From: DATEDA01 sp963827595 | GTDB lineage: Bacteria > Pseudomonadota > Gammaproteobacteria > Burkholderiales > SG8-39 | Reading direction: 5' to 3' | NCBI GenBank assembly: GCA_963827595.1 | Contig: CAWHBT010000001.1 | Span: forward strand, 496,001-560,000 | Length of the DNA stretch: 64,000 bases | In this document: positions 19,313 through 28,353 of the stretch, in pieces | How positions within the stretch are numbered: the first letter of the stretch is position 1 | Layout: each line of letters opens with the position of its first letter | The notes under the pieces: model-generated | The model's database searches: none | Seen by the model: the letters and a program-made list of their open reading frames with translations, nothing else | Told to the model about the DNA's origin: nothing | Translations under genes and position numbers: made by a program

Positions 19313-20284
19313 ATGACCATCCGGCTCCACGCCCTCTGCGGCGTCGTCGCGATCGCGCTGTCGGGCGCGGCGCTCGCCCAGGATCCCGCCTATCCGACCC
19401 GGCCGATCCGGCTGGTGATGCCGAACGCCCCCGGGAGCTCGATCGACACCGTCGGGCGCATCGTCGCCGCCCGGCTGGGCGAGAGCCTCGGCCAGACGAT
19501 CGTGATCGAGAACCGCGCCGGCGCGAGCGGCGCGATCGGGATGGAGGTCGGCAAGAACGCGCCGCCCGACGGCTACACGCTGACCGTCGCCTCCGCGAGC
19601 AACATGGGGATCGCGCCGCTGGTGCAGAAGAACATCGCGTACGACCCGGTGAACGACTTCGCGTTCGTCACGACGTTCGTGGTCATGCCGAACGTGCTGG
19701 TGGTGAATCCGGGGCTGCCGATCCGCAACGTCCAGGAGCTGATCGACTACAGCCGCGCGAACGCCGGCAAGGTCAACATGTCCTCGGCCGGGCCCGGGGC
19801 GGCGAGCCATCTCGGCGGCGTCCTGCTGCTGCAGATGGGCAAGTTCGACTCGCTGCACGTGCCGTACAAGGGCGGCGGGCCGTCGATGGCCGCGGTGATG
19901 GCCGGCGAGGCGCACTGGTCGATCGCGCCCGCGCCGGCGGCGATGGCGGCGGTGAAGAGCGGACGGTTGCGCGCGATCGCGCACAGCCTGCCGCAGCGCG
20001 GCGGGCTGTTCAGCGACATGCCGGCGGTGGCGGAGACCGTGGTCGGCTACGACTACAGCGGGTGGGCGGGCGTGGTGGCGCCGAAGGCCACGCCGAAGCC
20101 GATCCTGGACAAGGTGCACGCCGCGCTCGTCAAGACGGTGAACGAGCCCGCGGTCAAGGAGGCGCTCGGGAATCAGGGCGCCGAGGTGTCGATCCGTTCG
20201 CCGGAGGCGTTCCGGAAGTTCGTGGAAGAGGACCTGGCGCGGAACGCCGTGGCGGTGAAGGCGGCCGGGCTCAAGGCCGAGTGA
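19313..20284 (+). CDS. Bug-family tripartite tricarboxylate receptor
   Basis: ATG at 19313 follows GGAGGAGA and gives 323 residues. A signal peptide ends at about SGAALAQ, and AYPTRPIRLVMPNAPGSSIDT and GAIGMEVGKNAPPDGYTLTVAS are the standard Bug motifs. The protein is a periplasmic receptor for an unknown carboxylate. It stands alone between the divergent fbp operon and the convergent ankyrin gene, whose stop it overlaps by 14 bases. No permease partner is present. Confidence 0.9.
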   Translation: MTIRLHALCGVVAIALSGAALAQDPAYPTRPIRLVMPNAPGSSIDTVGRIVAARLGESLGQTIVIENRAGASGAIGMEVGKNAPPDGYTLTVASASNMGIAPLVQKNIAYDPVNDFAFVTTFVVMPNVLVVNPGLPIRNVQELIDYSRANAGKVNMSSAGPGAASHLGGVLLLQMGKFDSLHVPYKGGGPSMAAVMAGEAHWSIAPAPAAMAAVKSGRLRAIAHSLPQRGGLFSDMPAVAETVVGYDYSGWAGVVAPKATPKPILDKVHAALVKTVNEPAVKEALGNQGAEVSIRSPEAFRKFVEEDLARNAVAVKAAGLKAE

Positions 20285-21284
20285 TGACCGGCGGTGTCAC
20301 CCACTGCCGGACCGGTTGCCCCGCGCCCCGCTCGTAGATCAGCGTCGCCTCCTGCTCGGCGGGGGCCTCGCGCCTGGCGGTGATCTCGAGCGCCTTCGGC
20401 ATCGCCGCGGCACGGGCGGCTTCCGCTTCGGCGGCGGCGGTCTGAGCCTTTTCGAGCTCCGCGAGCGCGGCGCTGTACGCCGCGCGCATCTCGTCCGTGA
20501 GACGGCCAGCGGCCTCGGCGGCGCGCATCTCCTTCAGCAGCGCTTCGATCCGCTCGGGGACGGAGCGCGAGCGCGGTGGCGGCGCGGTGTCGCGCGGGCG
20601 CCGCGCCGCCTCCGCGAGGCGCTCCGGCGAGCCGACGAGCGCCGCGATGCGGACCTGGTCGTGGCGCAGAGCCCACTGGAGCGCGTCTTCGCCGCGATCG
20701 TTGGTCATGTTCGTTTCGGCGCCGAGCGCGAGCAGCGTCTGCGCGACCGACTCGCGCCCCTCGCGGGCGGCCATCATCAGCACCGACGAGCCGTTGGTGG
20801 AGCGGGCGTTGACGTCGGCGCCGCGGTCGATGAGGAGCTTCGCCACGTTCTCGTGACCGGCGAACACCGCGTAGTGCAGCGCCGACCATTGCCGGCCCTG
20901 GCGGTTGATGCGCGCGCCTTTGTCGAGGAGCCAGCGGACCGCATCCAGCCGTCCCTTCCAGGCCGCGAACATCAGCGCCTGCTCGCCGCGCTCGTTGGTG
21001 GCGTTGACGTTCGCGCCGCGGCTGACGAAGAGCTCCATCATCGCGATGTTGCCCTCCCAGGCGGCGATCATCAGGCCGGTGCCGATGCGGTCGCCGAGGA
21101 AGTTGGGGTCGAGGCCTTCGTCGAGCCAGGCGCGCACCGCGCCGACGTTGCCGAGCTCGATGGTGAGGCTGAAGCGCGTCGGGTCCGGGAGGGCGGCCCG
21201 GGCGGGGGCGGCGAGGAGCAGCGCCAGGAGGGCGATGGCCGTGCAGCGTTTCGCGAACCGGGAATCCACTGGAGGATTGCCCAC
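20271..21284 (-). CDS. Secreted ankyrin-repeat protein
   Basis: The 337-residue protein has a signal peptide (CTAIALLALLLAAPARA) followed by about five ankyrin repeats at roughly residues 38-205. Clear copies include ALMFAAWKGRLDAVRWLLDKGA, ALHYAVFAGHENVAKLLIDRGA and VLMMAAREGRESVAQTLLALGA. After these comes an alanine/glutamate-rich helical stretch (about 235-300) that may form a coiled coil, and a short tail. Ankyrin repeats bind other proteins, so a periplasmic adaptor role is likely. The GTG start at 21284 is uncertain because no clear ribosome site precedes it. It is divergent from the TonB-like gene with 27 bases between the starts. Confidence 0.85.
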   Translation of the reverse strand: MGNPPVDSRFAKRCTAIALLALLLAAPARAALPDPTRFSLTIELGNVGAVRAWLDEGLDPNFLGDRIGTGLMIAAWEGNIAMMELFVSRGANVNATNERGEQALMFAAWKGRLDAVRWLLDKGARINRQGRQWSALHYAVFAGHENVAKLLIDRGADVNARSTNGSSVLMMAAREGRESVAQTLLALGAETNMTNDRGEDALQWALRHDQVRIAALVGSPERLAEAARRPRDTAPPPRSRSVPERIEALLKEMRAAEAAGRLTDEMRAAYSAALAELEKAQTAAAEAEAARAAAMPKALEITARREAPAEQEATLIYERGAGQPVRQWVTPPVITRP

Positions 21285-21311
21285 CGTCTGGGTGAAGGGC
21301 GATCATAGTCC

Positions 21312-21935
21312 GTGAACCACGGTCCGATGTCAAAGCCGATGCACCGGCGCAGTGCGTCACATTCGAGCTTTGGACCGCTGATGGAGGACGAGCGCGGGCT
21401 GCTCGTGTGGGCATTCACCCTGTCGCTCCTGCTCCATGCGGTCACGATGCTGCTGCCGGGCCCGTTCAAGAGGCCGTCGGTCCAGGATGTCGCCAGGTCG
21501 ATCCTCACCGCGCGGCTCGAGGCTCCTGCGCCGGAGCCGAAGCCGGAAGTGAAGGAAGAGCCAGCGATCAAGAGCAAGGTCGAGGAGCCGATGAAGGCGG
21601 AGATCTCGAAGCCTCGCCCGCCGCGGCCCAAGGAGCGGCCGGTCGAGAAGAAGCCGGAGCCGCTCGCCGGTGAGCAGCTCGACGAAGCTTTGGCGCAGCT
21701 CGCCGACAAACTGTTGTATCCGCCTGAGGCGATCAGGCAGGGGTTGCAGGGCGAGACGGTGGTGGTGGTCGATATCGGCGTGGGCGGGCAGATCCTGTCG
21801 GCCGTGGTGGCGAGCAGCTCCGGGCACCCGGTGCTCGACCAGGCGGCGCTGAAGGCGGTGCGGCAGGTGGGGTCGCTGAGCCCGATGCTTGCCGGGCGGT
21901 CGATCCTGCTGCCGGTGCGGTTCAGGCTGCTGTAG
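21312..21935 (+). CDS. TonB-family energy transducer
   Basis: The 207-residue protein has one N-terminal membrane helix (LLVWAFTLSLLLHAVTMLLPG). A proline/lysine/glutamate-rich linker follows (about 65-115), then a C-terminal TonB-like domain with LLYPPEAIRQGLQGETVVVVDIGVGGQILSAVV. TonB proteins span the periplasm to energise outer-membrane transport or link envelope complexes. No ExbB, ExbD or receptor gene is adjacent. The start may be GTG 21312 or ATG 21327; neither has a good ribosome site. It converges on the secreted hydrolase gene, with one base between the stops. Confidence 0.8.
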   Translation: MNHGPMSKPMHRRSASHSSFGPLMEDERGLLVWAFTLSLLLHAVTMLLPGPFKRPSVQDVARSILTARLEAPAPEPKPEVKEEPAIKSKVEEPMKAEISKPRPPRPKERPVEKKPEPLAGEQLDEALAQLADKLLYPPEAIRQGLQGETVVVVDIGVGGQILSAVVASSSGHPVLDQAALKAVRQVGSLSPMLAGRSILLPVRFRLL

Positions 21936-21936
21936 C

Positions 21937-22815
21937 TTACTTGCCGACGTCGCTCGGGACGGCGCCGGTCTTGATCCAGCTTTTCATCGCTGTGATCGTC
22001 GGGGCTTCGATGCCGACGAAGCCGTGCTGGGTGAAGGGCAGGCATGCGCCGCCTCGCGCGGGCCCACCGCCCCGGACGGTGACAAGGGGGCTCTTGCTCT
22101 TCTCCGCGAAGCGCTGCGCGTCGCGGTAGCTCGTGAAGGAGCACGGGTCGTCCTGGTGGTGGACCCAGAGGAGGCGGTCCGCCACGCCTTCGAACCTCGC
22201 CGTGGAGAGACCCGGGCCGTTCTTTCCGGCCTGAAACACCGAGGCCGTGAGAATGATTCGGGTCGTGAGAACGGGGTTCAGGCGACCGGCGTAGAGGGCG
22301 GAGATCGAGCCTTCGCTCGTTCCGACGAGCGTCCAGTCTTTGATGTTGAAGCGGCGTCCGATCTCTTCGAGAAGCGCGGCGACGTCGGCGCCGTAGCGCG
22401 CCGTCGTGCGGAACTGTTGGTAGAAGGAGTTCCATTGATCGGAGGGCGCGTCCACGAGGACGACGAGAGTTTCATCGTCGAGCCAGTGGCGGCGGGAGCG
22501 GACGAGGAAGTTGCCGCGGAGGTCGAAGCGGAATTGGCCGTTTTCTTCGCGGAGCCTCAGGATTCCTGGGTGGCCGGGGAAGAGGGCGATTCCGTATTTG
22601 AGTTGTTTTGCGTCTTTGAGGTGGGTGACGAGGCCGGAGATGGTGTAGGTCTGGACGGCGACGGTGACGACCTGGGTCGGGTGGGCGAGGTTTGGGTCGG
22701 TGGCTGGGGCGTCTTCCGATTGTGGATAGCCGGGCTGCAGGGATAGAGCCAGCAGCATGCCGAGCGCGCCTCCGATAAGGCGCGAAAACACGACGTTGCC
22801 AGACGTGTAGCTCAT
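21937..22815 (-). CDS. Secreted alpha/beta hydrolase-like protein
   Basis: ATG at 22815 gives 292 residues with an N-terminal hydrophobic segment (LIGGALGMLLALSLQPG) acting as signal or anchor. The nucleophile elbow GTSEGS lies at about residue 164, and the fold is completed by LLWVHHQDDPCSFT with an acidic residue and a histidine near the end (FTQHGFVG). These features indicate a serine hydrolase of the alpha/beta class acting outside the cytoplasm. Substrate unknown. Codon use is less GC-biased than in the neighbours and the gene sits at the edge of a patch of such genes up to about 27 kb, which may be acquired DNA. Confidence 0.75.
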   Translation of the reverse strand: MSYTSGNVVFSRLIGGALGMLLALSLQPGYPQSEDAPATDPNLAHPTQVVTVAVQTYTISGLVTHLKDAKQLKYGIALFPGHPGILRLREENGQFRFDLRGNFLVRSRRHWLDDETLVVLVDAPSDQWNSFYQQFRTTARYGADVAALLEEIGRRFNIKDWTLVGTSEGSISALYAGRLNPVLTTRIILTASVFQAGKNGPGLSTARFEGVADRLLWVHHQDDPCSFTSYRDAQRFAEKSKSPLVTVRGGGPARGGACLPFTQHGFVGIEAPTITAMKSWIKTGAVPSDVGK

Positions 22816-22849
22816 GTCCCTGGACCTCTGTGTCACCGATCTCGCGCGG

Positions 22850-23451
22850 TTACGTTCCGTACGGATTGGGTTGAACGAACACAACTCCCTCAACACTGAT
22901 GCGGAGCTTGCCGTTCATTGAGTCATCGCGCGACGATTCCCCCGTGGATCTCAGGCTGCTCACGTCGTGGGCCGAAACGGTCATCGTGCTCTGGCGAGCC
23001 TGAAATCCCAGATTCTTGCGCATCAGGTTGTCGAGGTCGGCAACGCTGGCGTCCTTGGGATACGGCAATTCCTCGATCTCGACTTTCTCTTCTACGGTCC
23101 GGATTTGCCAGAGCTTTGACTCCGTGAGCCAGAGTTGATATGTGCTCGGGCGCTTGGAACCCTGGGCTGTAGTCATCGGCGACATCGCCAGGATCCCGCC
23201 GCCCGGAGGTATTTTCATTCGCACTCCGGAATGCTTGAAGAAGCTGAAGTCTTTTCGTTCGGGCGCGCTGGCGGGAGCGGGGTCCGCGACTTGGGCCTCT
23301 CTGGGGTTGTTGAATTCCGGCTGCTTGGTTGTTGTTGCGACCTTTCCATCACGCTTGGTACGACGAACGACATGGCGAGAGTCCAGATCGCCACAAAGGC
23401 GATCGCAAAACCGGAGCCGAAAATCAAACCATCAAGAAACCGCTTCATCAC
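22850..23451 (-). CDS. Membrane-anchored hypothetical protein, apparently frameshifted
   Basis: The locus starts with ATG at 23451 and encodes a helix (FLDGLIFGSGFAIAFVAIWTLAMSFV). Near 23360 the protein-like frame changes: the next frame continues through TKRDGKVATTTKQPEFNNP and ERKDFSFFKHSGVRMKIPP to the stop at 22850. Restoring one base near 23360 would give one 200-residue protein. The alternative reading is two genes overlapping by ATGA, of 78 and 122 residues, but the second half of the first frame is low-complexity and less convincing. I do not recognise the family. No enzyme motif is visible. The gene is part of the lower-GC patch. Confidence 0.6.
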
Positions 23452-23539
23452 GGAATGCCTACTTGATTCTTCCAGGCGGTCGTTGAAAGTGGTGCCGTAG
23501 CATGCGGGCCAAGCTCGCCGAGAAACGGCGTCAAGGACG

Positions 23540-25386
23540 TTACCGCGTAGGGTTTACCGCCGATGAAGACTTTTTTCTTGACCGCCGCTCCGCCGCGGAG
23601 GGCATCCGAGAGTGGAAGTCTGACGGCAGCATTATCATTAGAACTTGCGTTGCGCGCGTAATGGCCACATAGAACAATCGGCGCTGCTCTTCGAGCTTCG
23701 CGGTTTGTACTTCAGGAGGGTCCTCATCGTCAAGAAACGGGAGGGTCCCGGCCATACATCCTGCAACCACGACCAGATCTCGCGTCAGTCCCTTGGACTT
23801 GTGGAGGCTCATCACTTGGATGATGTCGCTATCGCTTCCAGGAAGCTCCGGCTGTGTGATCGCAGCTCGGAGTTCGTCCAGCAGATCAGAAGGGTCAGGG
23901 GTTACATAGGCGAGCCCCTGTGCCAAGAGCCGGATGTCTAGTACATCCGGTGCTGCAGCGGGCCAGAGAGCATCCACGAACGGAAGGCCCGTTAGTCCGT
24001 TGAGCGCCGCTAGGCGCAGTGTCAATGCATTCCAGCGCTCCACTAAAGGTTTCGTGTGAGAGATTTTGATACTCCCCGCAGCCAGACCCTTGAGGGCGTC
24101 GATGAAACCAGTACCGGTCGTCTGGCAGTGCGTCCGCAAGCGCCAACCGCGCCGCGGCGGTAGGCTGCCAAGCCGAAGCCGAGCCATACGCGGAGGGCTG
24201 CCCGGTCGGCGCCGTTGACTAGCAGACTAAGGAGGCAGAACCCTTCGGCGGCCGCGGGAGATGACAGAGCATCCTCCTGGAAGTAGCTTAGAGCGTTACG
24301 GCCACGCGCGATCAGAGCGTCCTTTATGGCATTGCCAATGAACCGACGCAGTGCCAGCACAAGCACGCGTCCTGGATTTACGTCTGGATGAACGCTCAAG
24401 TAGTGGTGAACAAAGTCGGACAGCGCCTCCACTTCCTGCTGGAGAGTGTCATGCTGGACGATCCAGACGGCCGCAAGGCCTTTGGTCAAATCGGGTTTGA
24501 GGGGCGACGGCCTACTGGTATGTGGATCGTGCGCGATCAACGCGTTGCTTATCGCAACTATATTGGGCGGGCATCGCCTGCATTCTTCAATTGTGTATTT
24601 CTTCGTACCAGGTAGTTCGGAAGGCAAAGTCCGAATTCCCTCAGGATTTGCATGACGGAAGCTGTAGATCGACTGATTGTCGTCCCCAATCACCAGCAAT
24701 GCGGCGGAATTCGCCAGTAGCTTCACGAGACTCTGATCCGCCTTGTTAAGATCTTGGTACTCATCGACCAACACATGATCGAGTGCCGGTGCGGCACCCA
24801 GAGCTGGGTTGGACTTCAGAAAATCGAGCGTCAAGGGCACGAGCTCGCCTATGAGCATGGCCTCGTAGAACCGAAGCCAGGAAAGCAGCTCATTCTCAAA
24901 CTGCTGATCCTGTGGGCTCTTGGCGTGACCCGGGTCCTCATGCTGGAGTCGCGCCCAGGCGGCCTCGTATGCGGCCAGAAGTTTGCGAGTTTTGCGCTTA
25001 CCATCAAATAGGTCGGCCAAGTCCGTTTCGAGGCAATCAATCTCAAACGACAACAAAGGCCGGGGTGAACGCTTGGTGAAATCGAATGCCTGCTGCGTCC
25101 CAAGGATTGAAAAGCACAGGGAGTGAAGGGTAGAGGCGCGCACGTCATCTACGCCGGGGACGCCGAGTTTTGCTAACTGCTCTCGCAAGTCTCTCGCCGC
25201 GGTACGCGTGAACGAAACCGCCCAGATGCGCTTGGGCGCAATTCCTTCTTCAAGTAGCCGCGCAACACGGCGCATCATCGCGAATGTTTTGCCGGTCCCT
25301 GGCCCGGCGAGGACGTGGACGAGCGGGGCAGGATCCGCAGCAACGTCCTTGTGGATTCCCTTGAGGTCTACGTCCCAAGTGGCCAT
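23540..25386 (-). CDS. UvrD/Rep-like superfamily 1 helicase, frameshifted
   Basis: Two consecutive frames together encode one UvrD-like helicase of about 615 residues. The first part carries Walker A LAGPGTGKT (about residue 25), motif II VDEYQDLN (about 205) and motif III GDDNQSIYSFRHANPEG (about 230). After a shift near 24147-24155, where one base seems missing, the second part continues with VMSLHKSKGLTRDLVVVAGCMAG and RRLFYVAITRATQVL, motifs V and VI. The enzyme would unwind DNA with ATP. It is stand-alone: no nuclease, RecB-like or GajA-like partner is adjacent. The start lacks a strong ribosome site. A role in defence or repair is possible but unsupported by neighbours. Confidence 0.8.
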
Positions 25387-25551
25387 TGTCAGCGCGCCAT
25401 CTAACTATTCCGACCGTCAACCTAACAGGCTAGGGGCTAACGTTTGACATGAGCGGCCGGCGGAGGCCGCAGGCCGGCCCGACGGCGGTCGAGCGGGTGG
25501 GCTGCCAAGGGAGATCACCCCGCCATCGGGCGGGGTCGTGGGCCTTGCAAG

Positions 25552-26164
25552 TCAATAGCCGGCCCGCGCACGCCGCGCCGCCGCCGCGTCGCGCTGTTGC
25601 TGCGGAGTAATCGGCCGCTCCTCGCGAACCCAAGGCGCGAGCCCTTGCGCGCTCTCGCAATCAACCCCGCGGTTCGCCTTGCACCGCTCCTGCGCGCGCG
25701 CCCGCAGCGCCGCGTCCCCGCTCTGCTGCTGCGTGCCCGAAGGCGTCGTGCTCCGCTGCGCCGACCGCGCAGCAGAATCGCGCTTCGCTTGATCCATCTG
25801 CGCGATGCGCTTCTCGATCTCCGCGCGCTTCGCCTGACAGGTAATGGTGTGGCAGTTATCAGGCAGGCTCATCGCCTCCTGACACAGGCTCGTGCGACAG
25901 GTCGGGTCGACGCGCCACACGCTCTCGCACGCTTGCGAACGGCATTCGCTGAACGTGCGGGGCGGATCGCCAGACCCCGCGGCGCCGCCCGGCGCCGAAC
26001 CACCGGATGACGTCGGCGGAGCAACTTGAGTTGCGGGATTCTGAGCCGGCGGCTTGTCCCCGTAATGGGTCACGCCCTTATCGTCGACCCACTTGTAGGC
26101 CTGCCCGGCAGCCAACGGCGCAAACCCCACCACCGCCAACCCCAGGACGACGCTTCTGAGCCAC
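25552..26164 (-). CDS. DUF4124-containing secreted protein, start region probably frameshifted
   Basis: The main frame encodes a signal-peptide-like start (LGLAVVGFAPLAAGQ), then the DUF4124 motif AYKWVDDKGVTHYGDKPP, then a cysteine-containing region (FSECRSQACESVWR, TCRTSLCQEAM) and an arginine/glutamine-rich helical tail. The frame itself has no good start, only a TTG at 26139. GTG at 26164 lies eight bases after GGGGAGG, and removing one base near 26155 joins it to the frame as a normal signal peptide with 203 residues. DUF4124 proteins are envelope proteins common in betaproteobacteria with unknown biochemical role. Confidence 0.7.
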
Positions 26165-26247
26165 TATGCCGACCTCCCCTCGGATTGCGTTGATTCGGGC
26201 GTAGGTTCCCAGCCCAACGCGCGGATCCGCTGCCCGGGTTTGCTAGA

Positions 26248-26904
26248 TCAAAGGCGAAATACCGTCGTGCGGAACTGCTGGAGACAGTATTCGCTAGCCT
26301 GCCGCAGCTCTGACTTCAGACGCGCCGCGCCGTTGGCAAGAAGCTCATCGTGTGTCGGTGCCTTATCGACGTCGTCCGGAACGCGTGCGCAAAAGCCTTC
26401 GGCAACGACTCCCCCGGCGCGAAGATCGATCAGCCGGGCGTCGACCGAGAAGATGAGGCGGTATCGCGCGAAATTAGGTGGGGAAGTAGATATAGCTCCA
26501 GTCCACCGTGCGCACATCCAGCAGAAAGTCGGCTCCGCCAAACTGCGATCTGAGCTGCGCTACGTCGTCGGTCTTCACCTCCACTGGGCTCGACGTGACC
26601 TGGGTCATCTTGTAGCGCTTGCGCAGCGCTTCTGCCAACTCCTTGCTCATCGCGATCGCGGGGTCCTCCACTTTGTTCTCTTCGATGATCTTGTTCCCTC
26701 GCTGATCGCGGCCACGGCGCCGACCAGCCCGAACGCGGCCGAGCCAGGGCTGCTCGCGGCAAAGCTGCCCTTCTCGAAATACGCGTGTCCCATTGACTTC
26801 GCACTAACGCGGGTCTCGTGCTCGGGTCCAATCGGAATGGTCTGCGTGCTCATGCATCCGCTAAGGGTGATTGCGGAAAACACCACGAAAAGCGCTCGCT
26901 TCAT
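26248..26904 (-). CDS. Lipoprotein, apparently frameshifted twice
   Basis: ATG at 26904 opens MKRALFVVFSAITLSGCMST, a lipoprotein signal with the lipobox L-S-G-C. The protein-like frame changes near 26696 (one base missing after GAGGG) and again near 26480 (one extra base in CCCC). The three pieces join smoothly: AISEG, then KIIEENKVEDPAIAMSKEL to WSYIYFP, then NFARYRLIFSVDARLIDL, to a stop at 26248. The two shifts compensate, giving 218 residues. It would be an outer- or inner-membrane lipoprotein of unknown role. It is either a pseudogene or intact with consensus errors. Confidence 0.65.
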
Positions 26905-27090
26905 GGAACTGCCCTCCCGGATTGTTGGATTGACGGCGTCAATGTCGCCGATCGGGGCGGCAGCTTGGCACTGAGAAAGGCGGCCGTCGCGGAAAGATCC
27001 GACGGCCGGACGAAGATCAGGGGCTCTTCAGAGAAGAATTACCGGCTAGCGCTGGCTGGCCCCGAGGAGCCCTAGGGACTGGTGGTCAGT

Positions 27091-28227
27091 TCAGGCGGCG
27101 ACCCCGCTCCGAACCCGCTGGCCAATGGCCGCGATGAGCTTGTCGTAAGCGTCAGCAAAAAGCTGCACGCCCTCGTCGAGCAACCTCCCCGTAACCTCGT
27201 CCAGCGAAATCCCCACCGCAGACAGATCCCCCATCACCCGCCGCGCCCCGTCCACGTCCTCGGTCAAGCTCGCCCGCACCCGCCCGTGATCCCGGAACGC
27301 ATCGAGCGTCGCCGGCGGAAGGGTATTCACCGTATCCCGCCCCACCAGCTCCTCGACGTACACCACGTCCCGATACTCCGGATTCTTCGTGCTCGTGCTC
27401 GCCCACAGCACCCGCTGCGGCTGCGCGCCCTTCGAAGCCAGCGATTTCCACCGCGACGTCCCGAACACCTCCAGATAGTTCTGATACGCGAGCTTCGCAT
27501 TCGCGATCGCCGCCTTCCCCATCAGCCCCACGAGCTGCACGCGCTCAGGATCGCTGAACGCCAACGCAGCACGCGCCGCCAAATGCTTGTCGACCGCGGT
27601 ATCGATCCGGCTCACGAAAAAGCTCGCCACGCTGGCAACCCGCCCGAAGTCCCGATGGTGAGCCGCCCGCCGCTCGAGCGCCCCGACATACGCCTCCGCC
27701 ACCTGCCAATGCGCCTCGCGCGAAAACAGCAAGGTCACATTGACGTTGATCCCCTCCTCGATCAGCTGCGCGAACGCCGGCACCCCCGCCGCCGTCCCCG
27801 GCACCTTGATCATCAGGTTGGGCTTCCCGACCGCGCTCCACAGCCGCCGCGCCTCGGCCACCGTCCCCTCGGTGTTGTGCGCGAGATGCGGCGAAACCTC
27901 CAGACTCACGAACCCGTCGCGCCCCTCGCTCCCCTCGTACACCGTCCGCAGCGCGTCCGCCGCATCCTGAATGTCCCGCACCGCCAGCCGCTCGTAGACC
28001 GCGACCGGGTCGCGCGTCTCGCGCAACGCCGTCTCGAGCAGCCCGTCGTACTCCCGCGACCCCGCGATCGCCTTCTCGAAGATCGACGGATTCGAAGTGA
28101 TTCCACGCAGCTCCCCGGCGGCGACGAGCCGCGTGAGCGCGTCCGACTCGATCAGGTCGCGGCGGATGTAGTCGAGCCAGACCGACTGGCCCTGGGCCGC
28201 GAGCTCGTGGAGGGGATTGACTGCCAT
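27091..28227 (-). CDS. tal: Transaldolase
   Basis: The 378-residue protein is a full-length long-form transaldolase. GITSNPSIFEKAI near the N-terminus, LMIKVPGTAAGVPAF with the Schiff-base lysine, GINVNVTLLFSREAHWQ and the later WASTSTKNPEYRD segment are all present. It transfers a dihydroxyacetone unit between sugar phosphates in the pentose phosphate pathway. ATG at 28227 follows GAGGAG. No other pentose phosphate genes are adjacent. About 185 bases between it and the frameshifted lipoprotein gene hold no recognisable gene. Confidence 0.95.
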   Translation of the reverse strand: MAVNPLHELAAQGQSVWLDYIRRDLIESDALTRLVAAGELRGITSNPSIFEKAIAGSREYDGLLETALRETRDPVAVYERLAVRDIQDAADALRTVYEGSEGRDGFVSLEVSPHLAHNTEGTVAEARRLWSAVGKPNLMIKVPGTAAGVPAFAQLIEEGINVNVTLLFSREAHWQVAEAYVGALERRAAHHRDFGRVASVASFFVSRIDTAVDKHLAARAALAFSDPERVQLVGLMGKAAIANAKLAYQNYLEVFGTSRWKSLASKGAQPQRVLWASTSTKNPEYRDVVYVEELVGRDTVNTLPPATLDAFRDHGRVRASLTEDVDGARRVMGDLSAVGISLDEVTGRLLDEGVQLFADAYDKLIAAIGQRVRSGVAA

Positions 28228-28305
28228 ACTGGCTCCTCGTTTCCCGAAGCTTATCTTGTTCTTCGTATCGCCCCGGCTTGACCGGAAGGGGACACTTCAT
28301 ACACC

Positions 28306-28329
28306 TCCCCTCCCCGTTCGAGGAGGGGA
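28306..28329. repeat. Hairpin TCCCCTCC/GGAGGGGA
   Basis: An eight-base-pair stem, TCCCCTCC (28306-28313) with GGAGGGGA (28322-28329), lies between transaldolase and the upstream acyl-ligase fusion gene. There is no T-run on either side, so it is a weak terminator candidate and may be a dispersed intergenic palindrome like those at 35.4 kb. Confidence 0.4.
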
Positions 28330-28353
28330 AAGTTCTCACTCCGCCCGCTCACC

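Noticed and set aside
23215..23451. Separate 78-residue membrane protein overlapping a 122-residue protein by ATGA.
   Set aside because: The alternative frame upstream of the overlap reads as ordinary protein while the second half of the 78-residue frame is low-complexity; a one-base shift near 23360 joining both is more likely. Kept as an alternative in the feature.
23540..25386. UvrD-like helicase as part of a Gabija-type defence pair.
   Set aside because: There is no GajA-like ATPase/nuclease gene on either side, and neighbours are an unknown membrane protein and a DUF4124 protein.
25387..25551. Possible integron attC-like site: CTAACGTTTGACATGAGCGGCC and GTTAGGT/GTTAGAT before the helicase.
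   Set aside because: One arm resembles attC ends, but no complementary second arm with a matching core was found and no other gene of the patch has such a site. No integrase is present.
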